This document shows, one piece after another, positions 32,100 to 43,926 of a DNA stretch of 64,000 nt. Position numbers and translations under genes: made by a program. The stretch is taken from assembly GCA_028386065.3 (NCBI GenBank), contig JAKUCV010001113.1:25545-89544 (forward strand). The letters run 5' to 3'. Every line of letters starts with the position of its first letter. Within the stretch, counting starts at the first letter, position 1. The notes under the pieces are model-generated. The model saw nothing but the letters and a program-made list of their open reading frames with translations, was not told where the DNA came from and made no database searches. The DNA is from Turnera subulata (taxonomy: Eukaryota > Streptophyta > Magnoliopsida > Malpighiales > Passifloraceae).

Positions 32100-33240
32100 A
32101 TGGATCATCAGGGGCAGCACAATGCTGAGGATGACGCCGCTACTCATGTCTCCGACAATGTGTCAGTGATGCAGGTTCCTATTGGACAGGGGAACAATAA
32201 TGCAGCAGGGAATAATGCTGCAGGTGGAGGAGAACAGAATGTTGTGCCACCCGTACCACATGTTGTGGACCCAGTGTTACAGCAGTATCAGGCTTTCTTG
32301 TAGTGGCAACAGTTTCAGCAGCAGCAGCAGGGTGCCCAACCGGTAGCACCTGCTGCAGCAGGTGGTATGGAGAGCGGATATAAGCATATGGATAAGTCAG
32401 TGGTTAAGGAATTCTCTGGTGAGGAAGGCGAAGCCAAGGAGTTTGATGATTGGTTCCGCCAGGTGGAGAATGTTCTGGAGATGTTCACTTGTGCACCTGA
32501 ACAGATGGCTCGTTTTGCGGCACACAAGTTCACGGGATGTGCATTGACATGGTGGCAGGAACTTGTGGCCAACCTACCGAAGCCTATGGAGATGCCATGG
32601 GGGGATTCCAAGGAGAAATTCTACAAGAAATTTCCCACTGTTGGTTTTCTGTAGGAGCAGAAAAAGTAGTTTCTTGAGGTGAAGCAGGGACTAGAGGAGT
32701 CGGAGTCAGCATTCAGGATCCGGTTCAGCATCCTTCTCTCTTATGCTAGGGAGTTTGTGCCCGATGAGGTGACTAAGTGTAGGCAGTTTGTTAATGGCTT
32801 ACGTACAGAGTTGGTGTTAGCTGTGGCTGGTGGAGGGCACAAGACTTGGGAGGCAGTTTGTGAGGTTGCTTTTGATGCTGGGAGAGTTCAGTTGATTGGA
32901 AGGAGACTCAGACAGCCGAGCAGAGGAAGCAGTCATCTACTTCTAGACAGAAGAGACAATACTCTGATGCCGGAGATGCAAATTATTCTGGTGGACAGGG
33001 TTCTTCTTACCGAGATTCGAAGAAGTACCGAGGGCAGAACTATCAGGGTGGACCAGGAAGATCCTCAGGAGGACGGTCCTATCAGTCTGAATCTTAGGGA
33101 CGGGGTTCCTCGGCACGATTCTTGGGTACATGCTGGTATTGCAATAAGCCGGGACACCAGAAGTCATCTTGTTACAAGTGGATTAAGTATAGTGGTGGCA
33201 GTGGTTCCCAGTATACAGTGCAGAGTTCTATAGCCAGTGG
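32100..33240 (+). pseudogene. Chromovirus A gag, broken
   Basis: Starts MDHQGQHNAEDDAATHVSDN, identical in style to B. Core: FSGEEGEAKEFDDWFRQVEN, ALTWWQELVA and SILLSYAREFVPDEVTKCRQF, the retrotransposon gag domain, then knuckle CWYCNKPGHQKSSC near 33125. Lesions: TAG at 32301-32303 (B has TAG too), TAG at 32652-32654 (GAG in B), a second TAG soon after, and a one-base deletion near 32900 (B reads IGKEAQAAEQRK there). Glutamine repeat QQFQQQQQ near 32310. Confidence 0.85.
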
Positions 33241-34762
33241 TGCTGTTTTTTTTGGTCTGAACAGGGGTAGCGGACACCAGGGTCGAGGACGTGGGGGTTC
33301 TGGAGCTTCGAACCGCGGGGGTGCGACTCAGTCTGCTGCAGCTCCTAGGGTTTATGCCATCATCCGGGAGGAGGCTGCTGATGCTCCAAAGGTTATAGCA
33401 GGAACATTTATGGTTTTTGGTCAGTATGCACTTGCTTTAGTTGATCCAGGCTCAACACACTCTTTTGTATCACGTGCATTCATGACCACTCATAACATAG
33501 AAGAAGATAACCTTTGTAGACCCCTGAGAGTCCGTTTACCCACTGGTGATATAGTAGTTGTTGATCGAGTTTGCAGAGAAGTATCGGTAGAGTGTGATAG
33601 TGAGAGTTTCCCTTCTGATCTTGCTGTCGTGGACTTGGGAGAGTGTGATGTTATTTTAGGCATGGATTGGTTGTCCAGACACCAGACAGTAGTTGATAGT
33701 CGGGCCAGGGAAGTGTCATTGTCTTCTCTGTTGGGGCGTAGATAGGTGTTCGTTGGAGAATGAAGAGCCCTATCGGCGTGTTGTATCTCGGCCATCCTAG
33801 CTTTTAGGATGATCCGAGAGGGTTGTGAAGCTTTTCTAGCTCATGTGGTCGATTCTTCGGTACCAGTATCTGGAGTGGAGGATATTCCAATTGTTCGAGA
33901 GTTTCCTGATGATCTACCTGGGTTGCCTCCGGAGCGGGAGGTGGAGTATACAGTTGACTTGGTACCGGGAGTTGCACCTATTTCTATGCCGCCCTATAGA
34001 ATGGCTCCAACAGAACTTCAAGAGTTGAAGAAACAACTAGAGGAGTTGTTGGATAAGGGTTTCATTAGATCGAGCATCTCACCTTGGGGTGCCTCGGTCT
34101 TGTTTGTGAAGAAGAAGGATGGTAGTATGCGGATGTGTGTGGACTATAGGCAGTTGAACAAGGTGACTGTGAAAAACAAGTATCCTTTGCCTAGGATCGA
34201 TGACTTGTTCGATCAGTTGCAGGGTGCATCTGTATTCTCGAAGAACGATTTGCGATCTGGTTACCATCAGGTTCGGATTGCAGAGCAAGACATACCGAAG
34301 ACTGCATTCCGCACTCGGTATGGTCATTATGAGTTTGTGGTTGTTCCATTTGGCCTGACGAATGCACCGGCAGTGTTCATGTGTATGATGCAACAGGTCT
34401 TCCATGAATTTCTGGACCGGTTTGTGGTAGTTTTCATTGATGATATCCTGGTCTACTCGACTAGTAAGGCCGAACATGAGGACCACTTGAGACAAGTTTT
34501 GCAGAGGTTGAGAGAAGAACGGCTCTATGCCAAGCTTAGCAAGTGTGAGTTTGGGTTGGATGAGGTCGCGTTTCTTGGGCTTATTGTGTCCGGTGAGGGC
34601 ATTAAGGTGGATCCGGCCAAGATTAAGGCAGTCATGGATTGGGAGCCACCGAAAAATGTACCTAAGATACGAAGTTTTCTTGGACTTGCTGGTTATTACC
34701 GAAGGTTCACTGAGGGTTTTTCCTTAATAGCGGGTCCCATGACTATGCTGTTCCGCTGTTGA
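33241..34762 (+). pseudogene. Chromovirus A protease and reverse transcriptase, broken
   Basis: Protease: [19 protein letters not shown] (D-P-G-S active site) and [63 protein letters not shown] and catalytic [12 protein letters not shown], then [15 protein letters not shown]. Lesions: TAG at 33743-33745 and a TGA a few codons later (CGA in B). An in-frame 12-bp loss removes four residues of the VFP repeat before LPGLPPE relative to B. The frame ends at a TGA at 34760-34762 next to a T tract. Confidence 0.88.
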
Positions 34763-36002
34763 GAAAAGACTGTACTTTTTTTTTTGGGATGACCGTTGCC
34801 AGAAGAGTTTTGAGGAGTTGAAGAATCGGTTGACTTCTGCACCGGTTTTGACTATTCCGAGACCCGGAGTGGAGTACACGATGTTTAGTGATCCTTCTGG
34901 TTTGGGCTTGGGATGTGTTTTGAAGCAGGAGGGTCGGGTGATTGCTTATGCCTCCAGGCAGTTGAGAACTCACGAGAGGAACTATCCGACCCATGACCTA
35001 GAGTTAGCTGCTGTGGTCTTTGCTCTGAAAATTTGGAGACACCATCTGTACGGTGAGAAGTGTCGGATTTTCACAGATCACAAGAGTTTGAAGTACATCA
35101 TGACCCAAAGGGAGCTTAATATGAGGCAGAGACGCTGGATTGAGCTTCTGAAGGATTACGATTGTACTGTCGAGTACCATCCAGACAAGGCCAATGTTGT
35201 TGCAGATGCATTGAGCAGGAAGAGAGTGGCTACTACGGATGAGGACTCAGTTTCTTATGCATTGCCTTCCTTGGTGGAGCTGAGGTCGTTGGATGCACAG
35301 TTGGAGGTGGACGTTACTGGGGCATTGCTTGCCCGTTTGAGCATCCGGCCAACCTTGCCGGATAAGATCATGGAGTTGCAGTTTGGTGATTCTCATCTAG
35401 CAGAGTTGCGGGATAAGGCTCTCGGTGGAGAGAGTTCTAGTTTCTATGTTCGGGAGGATGGTGCTTTGATGACCGGTGATCGGTTGTGTGTTTCGGATGT
35501 CGATGATATGAGGAGATGGATCATGGATGAAGTGCATAATGCGCCGTATGCTATGCATCTGGGTAGCACCAAAATGTATCAGAACTTGAAGAGTCGTTAT
35601 TGGTGGCCCGGGATGAAGAAGGATGTTGCGGAGTTTGTGGCTCGTTGTATAACTTGTCAGCAGGTGAAAGCCGAGCATCAGGCACCTGTCGGCAAGTTGA
35701 GATCTTTGACTATTCCGTAGTGGAAGTGGGAGCATATCACTATTGATTTTGTGATCGGGTTACCGAGGACCCGGGGTCGACATGATGCCATCTGGGTCAT
35801 TGTTGACAGGTTGACCAAGACAGCTCATTTCCTACCAATTCAGCAGACGGATACAATGGATAAGCTGGCGAGGTTATATGTTTCGGGTATTGTCTGTCTA
35901 CATGGGCTTCCACTATCCATTGTGTCGGACAGGGATCCGAGGTTTACTTCCCACATCTGGAAGAGCCTACAGTCAACTTTGGGTACTAAACTGAAATTCA
36001 GT
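34763..36002 (+). pseudogene. Chromovirus A RNase H and integrase N-terminal part
   Basis: RNase [45 protein letters not shown] and [11 protein letters not shown], with catalytic D, E and D present. Integrase: zinc finger [12 protein letters not shown]...[11 protein letters not shown], then ITIDFVIGLPRTRG and [12 protein letters not shown] with the first two catalytic D. TAG at 35718-35720 replaces a CAG found in B. The frame is cut at 36002 by B; the third catalytic residue is downstream at about 47080. Confidence 0.88.
35998..36002 (+). repeat. Left target-site duplication of chromovirus B
   Basis: TCAGT, repeated at 47028-47032, exactly flanking the TG...CA ends of B. Confidence 0.92.
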
Positions 36003-39000
36003 TGAGACACTCGTGTCCCAATTTTACAAGTAAAATACTCAAACAAGGAAACTACCAAAATACCCCCTGAAACCCAGGACACGAAATCCAATATCAAAAC
36101 AGTGACTGGAAAGAAATCCTTAATATTCCGAGATGTCCTAAAGAGCAAACACAAAACCGGCTTACTAGCCTCAAATCAACCCGGCATCCTGCTGATACAT
36201 CATCAAATACTAAATTCCAACAACCCACCAATAAAGTAATCAAAAATCAAAAGTGACATCTCAATAAAATCCATTGCAGCGGAAGAGATAAACAGAGTAG
36301 AAATAAGAGAAACAAAACAGTATGCATGTCGACTCTATGGATCCAACCGGGAAATCAAGCACAGCTACCTGCTGAGATAACCACGTCCGTACTCCGGGAA
36401 AAGAAGAAAGAGGCGGCACGCTATCTATGAGTCTGAAAAACAACGTTGGCGATTATGTGAGTCGCCTACTCAGTGAGCAGTATAAATCGAATTATGTAGG
36501 TGTGCAGAACAAGTCCGAAAGGAAAGAAGAGCAACAAGACAAGTAAGCAACATACAACAACCGGTACTAACATGCCAAGACAATCAAGCAATCAGTTCAT
36601 TATTCTCCATCTGTTGTGTGTTACTTTTTCTTATTATAATTTATTATTCAGGGCCCCCTATTGTGTGCGTCGAGCTCGGTCCCCTCTCATGAGACAACCA
36701 GGCATAAGCCCAAATAAAACCAGGCACGAAGCCCAAACATATCCATAGAGAGAGAGAGAGAGACAGAGAGAAAGAGGGAGGTAGAAAGGGGGAGGTAGAA
36801 GGTAGAACCGGTCATTACAGACCCATATGCTTATCCGCATATCACATGCTATCCCGCATGCAAACCCGAGGGGTATCACTTCCCCCTCGAACCAACCGGT
36901 CATCAGCACACAGTAGCCTATCTTCTACTGTACATTATCTTTATTCACAAGTTATGAGTTTATGTGTGCCAAGAATCGTGATCTAACAGGGTTGTGTGTA
37001 ATCTCATCTCAGTCAAATATCAGGGTCTCCGACCCACAGCACAACACACAAATTACCCAAAATCACACCACATGTTGTCACCATAACAATCCAACAATTC
37101 ATGCTCAAAAGCAAACAGTAAGACATAGGCACACAATACAGGATCACAGCATGTTAGCAAACAGGCATGCAACTCAAACAGACCAATCCAACAAGCTCAT
37201 GCATACAAACATAAAAAGACGTATAAAGTCACCTCAACGACGATTGTCATGTGGAGCTTTTCCCAAAATAGATCCTCCAGCTCCCGAGGTGTTACCCGTG
37301 CCTGAATACCGGCACACACAACAAATTAAAAACAATCACAATAAAAACGTGCATGCATGATCACTAAATGCTCAACTGAGTTTAACCCGTCCCTAGTTGG
37401 CCAATTATGAAACTCCCGGGTCTAAGCCCGACATGAAGTTCTCTCACCTAAACTCCGAGTATTGAGACCTAAGATTCACCGGGCTTAAGCCCAACTAAGT
37501 CCAAAAGTAGCTCCCGGGCCTAAGGCCCACTCATTAAGTTTTTTACGAGTTTCCGGCCTAGAGTCCATTCTAAGTCCAATTCAATTTCTGGGCCTAAGGT
37601 CCACTTCCTTAAGTCCTTAATCACCAAGTATGAAATTGGGCCCGAAGCCCGTTACTTAAATCCAAGGTCAATCCGAGCCTAAATGTTCCCGGCCTATAGT
37701 TCTACCCGTGTCGGTAAATTCCCGGTTATGTTCCACATAATTCCCGTACTCGATTTCTATTATGTACATTAACAATAATACATAACCCAATCCGAAACTA
37801 AAGGTACATGCCATGAATGAATACAAATTACACAACCAAGTAATACCGTTAAGTGCCGGAACAAAAACCCGAGCCTCGCCGGATTCCGGTGAACCTCGCC
37901 GGAAAATTCCACAACCTCCATAAACCAATCACGGCAATCCTGCCACCAGCAAAACAACATCTAACCCGTATTCACCTCAACATCAAACAGAAACTCTACA
38001 CGGAACCATTGAATTTTCGAATTAAAGAGAAAAGATGGGGAAGAACTCTTACCCGCAAGCACCCGCTCAATCGGAAATCCGATCGAGTTAGCCCTCAATC
38101 GATCCAAGTTTAACACCGGGCGCCCAACGTTACAACCTCACTGCCGGCACTAGGCCTAAACCGGAGCTCACAGCCAAGCTTGCAGCAACACTGCCAGCAC
38201 ACGCTCACACTGGCGGCAACAATCTCGACCCGCACAAACAGTCCACCGCCATCAACACCCAAGCCGACACAAAGGAACGATTAGCCCAACGGCCAAGACA
38301 AATCAGAAACGAGAGGAAAAAGAGGACAAAGGCAGAGGCTTACCGGCGAACGGCGGCGGCGACCACCAACAACAACATGAAAACAACACGGCCAGCAGAA
38401 GACGAGGACGGCGTCTCGACCACCTCAGCAGCCCCTCGCGTGCGAGCCGAGCCTCCACCGTCAACTCCCCTCCACTCGCAGAGGCTCAACGGCGGTGGCG
38501 GCACAAAAGGAAGGAACTAGATGATGGGCCGTCGACGGGTGTGTGTGTGAGGGAAAACCAAAAGAAAAAAAGAAGATGAGAGAGAGGGATCGGGGTAGAG
38601 TAATGGTTTTGGGAGAGGATTGTGGAAAAGGAGAAGAGAAGAGGGAGAGGAAGAAAAGAGATGGCGCCGTCGGGGTAGAAGAGAAAAACAAGAAGAGTGA
38701 AGAAAGTAGAAAAGAAAAAGAAGAAAGGGGTTAGGGTTGGCCGGCATGGTCCAAAACGACGCCGTTTTGGACTAAGGCGCGGTCAACCCGCCCTTGGCCA
38801 GTCAACGTATTTTTTTTTTCCCATTAAGCAAAATGACGTAGTTTCACAGACAACTACGTTAAAGCCCCGTTTCACCCCGGAACAAGTCCCCGTTTCCGAC
38901 GAAACTCAAACCCCTTATATTGCCGATCTCAAAACATTATTCCCACGGAAAATAATTTATTTCCATAACCAAAAATCCGGAAATTCCACAAGGGTAAAAT

Positions 39001-39057
39001 TGGAATAAAAATTCCGAAAATCCCGAAAATCAAATTATGAAAATCCGGGGCGTTACA
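36003..39057 (-). repeat. Chromovirus B 3' LTR
   Basis: 3055 bp, TGAGACACTCG...GGGGCGTTACA. Contains the imperfect 24-bp palindrome at 38749-38772 and a telo-box-like GGGTTAGGGTT at about 38729. It lacks about 46 bp present in the other LTR at about 45803-45848, the tandem unit AAAAATCCCGAGCCTCGCC. No genes. Confidence 0.92.
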
Positions 39058-39072
39058 GTTCTACCCCACTTA
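39058..39072 (-). other. Chromovirus B polypurine tract
   Basis: Minus strand reads AAGTGGGGTAGAAC against the LTR start TGTAACGCC, preceded by TTTCGAGGACGAAATTTCC. Confidence 0.8.
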
Positions 39073-39109
39073 AGGAAATTTCGTCCTCGAAATTACAAGA
39101 TATGACACA

Positions 39110-39913
39110 TCAAAACAAATGGGGATACTGTTCCCTCACATGGGACTCAACCTCCCAAGTAGCCTCATTCGGAGAATGACGGCTCCATCTAACCCGAACC
39201 ATCGGAATAACCCGACTCCTCAACTGTCGCTCCTCCAGAGCTAGAATCTCAACCGGCTCCTCCACATAGGTCAAATCCTCAGAAACCTCCACCTCTGTCG
39301 GGGATACAACATGACTAGGATCAGACCGATAACGCCTCAGCATCGAAACATGGAATACATCATGTATGCGCGACAGCTCCTTCGGTAAAGCCAACCTGTA
39401 GGCCAGCGGACCAATCCGCTCTATGATCTCATAGGGACCAATATAACGAGGGCTCAACTTGCCCTTCCTCCAAAACCGGATAACACCTCTCCAGGGAGCA
39501 ACACGGAGGAAAACTCTGTCACCTACATTGTACTCCATCTCCCGACGATGCTTATCGGCAAAACTCCTTTGCCGATCCTGAGCAGCTCTCACGCACTGCT
39601 TAACCACCTCGATCTATTCAACAGTCTCCTGGACTAGGTCCGGACCAATCACCTGTCTCAGACCTTCCTCATCCCAACAGATTGGACTACGACACTTCTG
39701 CCCATACAAAGCCTCATAAGGCGCCATACCGATACTGGAGTGATACCCGTTGTTATAAGCAAACTCAACCAACGGTAATGTCTCATCCCAAGAACCACTA
39801 AAATTGAGCACACAGGCTCTAAGCATATCCTCCAGCGTTTATATAGTCCTCTCTCACTGCCCATCAGTCTGCGGATGGAATGCAGTACTGAAATTCAGCT
39901 TAGTACCCAAAGC
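39110..39913 (-). pseudogene. Chromovirus B integrase C-terminus and chromodomain-like tail
   Basis: Minus-strand pieces 39826-39614 and 39607-39110 in one frame: [20 protein letters not shown] and PYEALYGQKCRSPICW, then [39 protein letters not shown] and the degenerate chromodomain [19 protein letters not shown]. Stops: TGA at about 39911, others near 39845-39880 (including TAA where A has CAG) and TAG at 39614. Ends QYPHLF. The tail is thought to guide insertion into heterochromatin in this family. Confidence 0.85.
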
Positions 39914-40678
39914 TCACTGCAAGCTCTTCCAGTAATGGGAAGTAAACCTCGGATCCCTGTCCGACACAATGGATAGTGGAACTCCATGTAGACGGACAAT
40001 ACCCGACACATACAACCTCGCCAGCTTATCCATTGTATCCGTCTGCTGAATCGGTAGGAAATGAGCTGACTTGGTCAATCTGTCCACAATGACCCAGATG
40101 GCATCATGTCGACCCCGGGTCCTCGGTTTCCCGATCACAAAGTCCATAGTAATATGCTCCCACTTCCACTGCAGAATGGTCAAAGATCTCAACTTGCCGG
40201 CAGGAGCCTGATGCTCGGCTTTCACCTGCTGACAAGTCATACAACGAGCCACAAACTCCGCAACATCCTTCTTCATCCCGGGCCACCAATAATGACTCTT
40301 CAAGTTCTGGTACATTTTGGTGCTACCAGGATGCATAGCATATGGCGCATTATGCGCTTCATCCATGATCCATCTCCTCAAATCATCCACATCCGAAACA
40401 CACAACCGATCACCGGTCATCAGAGCACCATCCTCCCAGACATAGAAACTAGAACTCTCTCCACCGAGAGCCTTATCCCTCAACTCTGCTAAGTGAGGAT
40501 CACCATACTGCAACTCCATGATCCTATCCTTCAAGGTCGGCCGGATGCTCAAACTGGCAAGCAACGCCCCAGTAACATCCACCTCCAACTGTGCATCCAA
40601 CGACCTTAGCTCCACCAACGATGGCAAAGCATAAGAAAGAGAGTCCTCATCCACAGAAGCCACTCTCTTCCGGCTCAA
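39914..40678 (-). pseudogene. Chromovirus B integrase catalytic part
   Basis: 254-codon minus-strand stretch: [21 protein letters not shown] (RNase H tail), [21 protein letters not shown] and [18 protein letters not shown] (zinc finger), [18 protein letters not shown] and [15 protein letters not shown] (first two catalytic D). Intact within this piece; the third catalytic E lies after a stop near 39880. Confidence 0.88.
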
Positions 40679-42667
40679 TGCATCTGCAACCTCATTGGCC
40701 TTGCCCGGAAGGTACTCGATATTACAATCATAATCCTTCAGAAGCTCAATCTAGCGTCTCTGCCTCATATTAAGCTCCCTTTGGGTCGTGATGTACTTCA
40801 AACTCTTGTGGTCCGTGAAAATCCAACACTTCTCACCGTACAGATGGTGTCTCTAGATCTTTAGAGCAAAGATAACAGCAGCTAACTCCAGATCATGGGT
40901 CGGATAGTTCCTCTCGTGGGTTCTCAACTGCCTGGAGGCATAAGCAATCACCCGACCCTCCTGCATCAAAACACATCCCAAGCCCAGACCAGAAGCATCA
41001 CTGAACACCGTGTACTCCACTTCGGGTCTCGGAATAGTCAAAACCGGTGCAGAAGTCAACTGACTCTTCAACTCCTCAAAACTCTTCTGACAACTGTCAT
41101 CCCAAGCAAAAGTGCAACCTTTCCTCAACAGCTTAGTCATGGGACCCGCTATCAATGAAAAACCCTCAATGAACCTCCGGTAGTAACCGGCAAGTCCAAG
41201 AAAACTCTGTATCTCAGATACACTCTTCGGTGGCTCCCAATCCATAACTGCCTTATTCTTGGCCGGATCCACCTTAATGCCCTCACCGGACACAATGTGC
41301 CCAAGGAATGCGACCTCATCCAACCAAAACTCACACTTACTGAGCTTGGCATAGAGTTCTTCTCTCAACCTCTGCAAAACCTGTCTCAAGTGGTCCTCAT
41401 GTTCGGCCTTACTACTCGAGTAAACCAAGATATCATCAATGAACACTACCACAAACCGGTCCAAAAATTCATGGAATACCTGTTGCATCATACACATGAA
41501 CACTGCCGGTGCATTCTTCAGCCCAAAAGGAACAACCACAAACTCATAATGACCATACCGAGTGCGGAATGCAGTCTTCGGTATGTCCTGCTCTACAATC
41601 CGAACCTGATGGTAACCAGATCGCAAGTCATTCTTCGAAAACACAGATGCACCCTGCAACTGATCGAACAAGTCATCGATCCTAGGCAAAGGGTACTTTT
41701 TCTTCACAGTCACCTTGTTCAACTGCCTATAGTCCACACACATCCACATACTGCCATCCTTCTTCTTCAAAAACATGACCGGGGCACCCCATGGTGAGAT
41801 GCTTGGTCTAATAAAATCCTTATCCAACAACTCCTCCAGTTGTTTCTTCAACTCCTGAAGTTCTGCCGGAGCCATTCTGTAGGGCGGTATAGAAATAAGT
41901 GCTACTCCCGGTACCAAGTCAACTGTATACTCCACCTCCCGCTCCGGTGGCAACCCAGGTAAATCATCAGGAAATACATCGGGAAACTCCCGAACAATAG
42001 GAATATCCTCCACACCTGGTACTGGTACCGAAGAATCGACCACATGAGCAAGAAAGGCATCACAACCCTCTCGGATCATCCTGAAAGCCTGGATGGCCGA
42101 GATACAACACGCTGATAGAACTCTTCGTTCTCCAACAAACACCAATCTACGCCCCAACAAAGAAGATAAAGACACTTCCCTGGCCCGACAATCAACTACT
42201 GCTTGGTGTCTGGACAACCAGTCCATGCCTAAGAAAACATCAAACTCTCCCAAATCCATGACAGCAAGATCAAAACGAAAACTCTCACTATCATACTCTA
42301 TCGACACATCTCTACAAACTCGATCAACAACTACTATATCTCCAGTGGGTAAACGGACTCTTAGGGGTCTACTAAGGTTATCATCCTCTATGTTATGAGT
42401 AGTCATGAATGCACGTGATACAAAAGAGTGTGTTGAACCTGGATCAACTAAAGCATGTGCAAACTGGCCGAAAACCATAAAGGTACCTGCTATGACCTCT
42501 GGAGCATCAGCAGCCTCCTCCCGGGTGATGGCATAAACCCTAGGAGCTGCAGCAGACTGAGTCGCACCCCCGCGGTTCGGAGCTCTAGAACCTCCACGAC
42601 CTCGACCCTGCTGTCCGCCACCCCTGTTCGGACCAGAAGAAACAGCACCACTAGCCACAGAACTCTA
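40679..42667 (-). pseudogene. Chromovirus B protease, RT and RNase H
   Basis: A single frame of about 660 codons: protease [17 protein letters not shown] and [66 protein letters not shown], then [19 protein letters not shown] and [17 protein letters not shown] at 40853-40855 and at 40751-40753 both replace TGG of A. All catalytic residues I can check are present, so only nonsense codons disable it. Confidence 0.9.
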
Positions 42668-43779
42668 TACTGTATACTGAGAACCACTGCCACTATTATC
42701 CTTCATCCACTTGTAGCAAGATGACTTCTGGTGTCCCGGCGTATTGCAATACCAGCATGTACCCGAGAACCGTGCCGAGAAACCCTGTCCCTGAGAGCCA
42801 GACTGATAGGACCGTCCTCCCGAGGATCTGCCTGGTCCATCCTGATAACTCTGCCCTCGGAATTTCTTCGAACCCTGGTAAGAAGAACCCTGACCACCAG
42901 AATAATTTGCACCTCCGGCATCAGAATCCTGCCTCTTTTGTCCTGAAGCAGAAGACTGCTTCCTCTGCTCGGCTGCCTGAGCCTCCTTCCCGATCAACTG
43001 AACTCTCTCAGCATCAAAAGCAGCCGCACAAACTGCCTCCCAAGTCTTGTGCCCTCCACCAGCCACAGCTAACGACAACTCTGTACGTAAGCCGTTAACA
43101 AACCGCCTACACTTGGTCACCTCATCGGGCACAAACTCCCTAGCATATGAGAGAAGGATGCTGTACCGGATCCTGAAAGCTGATACCGTCTCATCCAGTC
43201 CCTGCTTCACCTCAAAAAAATGCTTCTTCTGCTCCTCCACAAATCCAACAGTAAGAAACTCCTTGTAGAATTTCTCCTTGAAATCCTCCCCACAGGCTTC
43301 GGTAGGTCGGCCACAAGTTCCTGCCACCAAGTCAATGCATACCCTGTGAACTTGTGTGCCACAAATCGGGCTCTCTGCTCAGGTGCACAGGTGAACTTCT
43401 CCAGGACATTCTCCACCTAGCGAAACCAATCATCAAACTCCTTGGCTTTTCCCTCTTCACCTGAGAATTCCTTCACTGCAGACTTATCCATATGTTTGTA
43501 TCCACTCTTCATACCACCTGCTGCAGCAGGTGCTACTGGCTGGGCACCCTGCTGCTGCTGCTGGAAATGCTGGAACTGTTGCCACTATAGAAAGGCCTGA
43601 TACTGCTAGAACGCTGGGTCCATAACAGGTGGCACAGCATTCTGTCCTCCACCACCTGCAACATTATTCTCTGCTGCATTATTGTTCCCCTGACCAACGG
43701 GAACCTGCATCACCGACACATTGTCGGAGACATGAGTAGCGGCGTCATCCTCAGCATTGTGCTGCCCCTGGTGATCCAT
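42668..43779 (-). pseudogene. Chromovirus B gag, broken
   Basis: ATG at 43779 (MDHQGQHNAEDDAATHVSDN). Core HKFTGYALTWWQELVADLPK, then after a deletion of about 10 bp near 43300 and a frame change, SILLSYAREFVPDEVTKCRR and knuckle CWYCNTPGHQKSSC. Three TAG codons sit where A or the family has CAG (43607-43609, 43419-43421 and 42665-42667), and one more (about 43585) is shared with A. Confidence 0.88.
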
Positions 43780-43910
43780 ATCAACGCCTATATGAATACA
43801 AATGAGTCAAAAACACTTTCTAAGTCATAAAATCCGGAAACAGGCTTAAATACAAAAACCACTTTGAAAACACAGTTTAAAACACTTTTTGAAACCAAGG
43901 ATCTGAAGCC

Positions 43911-43923
43911 TGCTCCGCTACCA
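43911..43923 (-). other. Chromovirus B primer binding site
   Basis: Minus strand TGGTAGCGGAGCA, three bases inside the LTR boundary at 43927; identical to that of A and D. Confidence 0.75.
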
Positions 43924-43926
43924 AGC

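Noticed and set aside
34079..34495. 138-codon minus-strand ORF in chromovirus A
   Set aside because: Antisense shadow of the RT frame; the same shadow occurs over B.
37668..37928. ORF pairs repeated in both B LTRs
   Set aside because: Duplicated because LTRs are duplicated; frames differ between copies and no domain is seen.
41297..41797. 166-codon plus-strand ORF within chromovirus B
   Set aside because: Antisense shadow of the RT coding frame on the minus strand.
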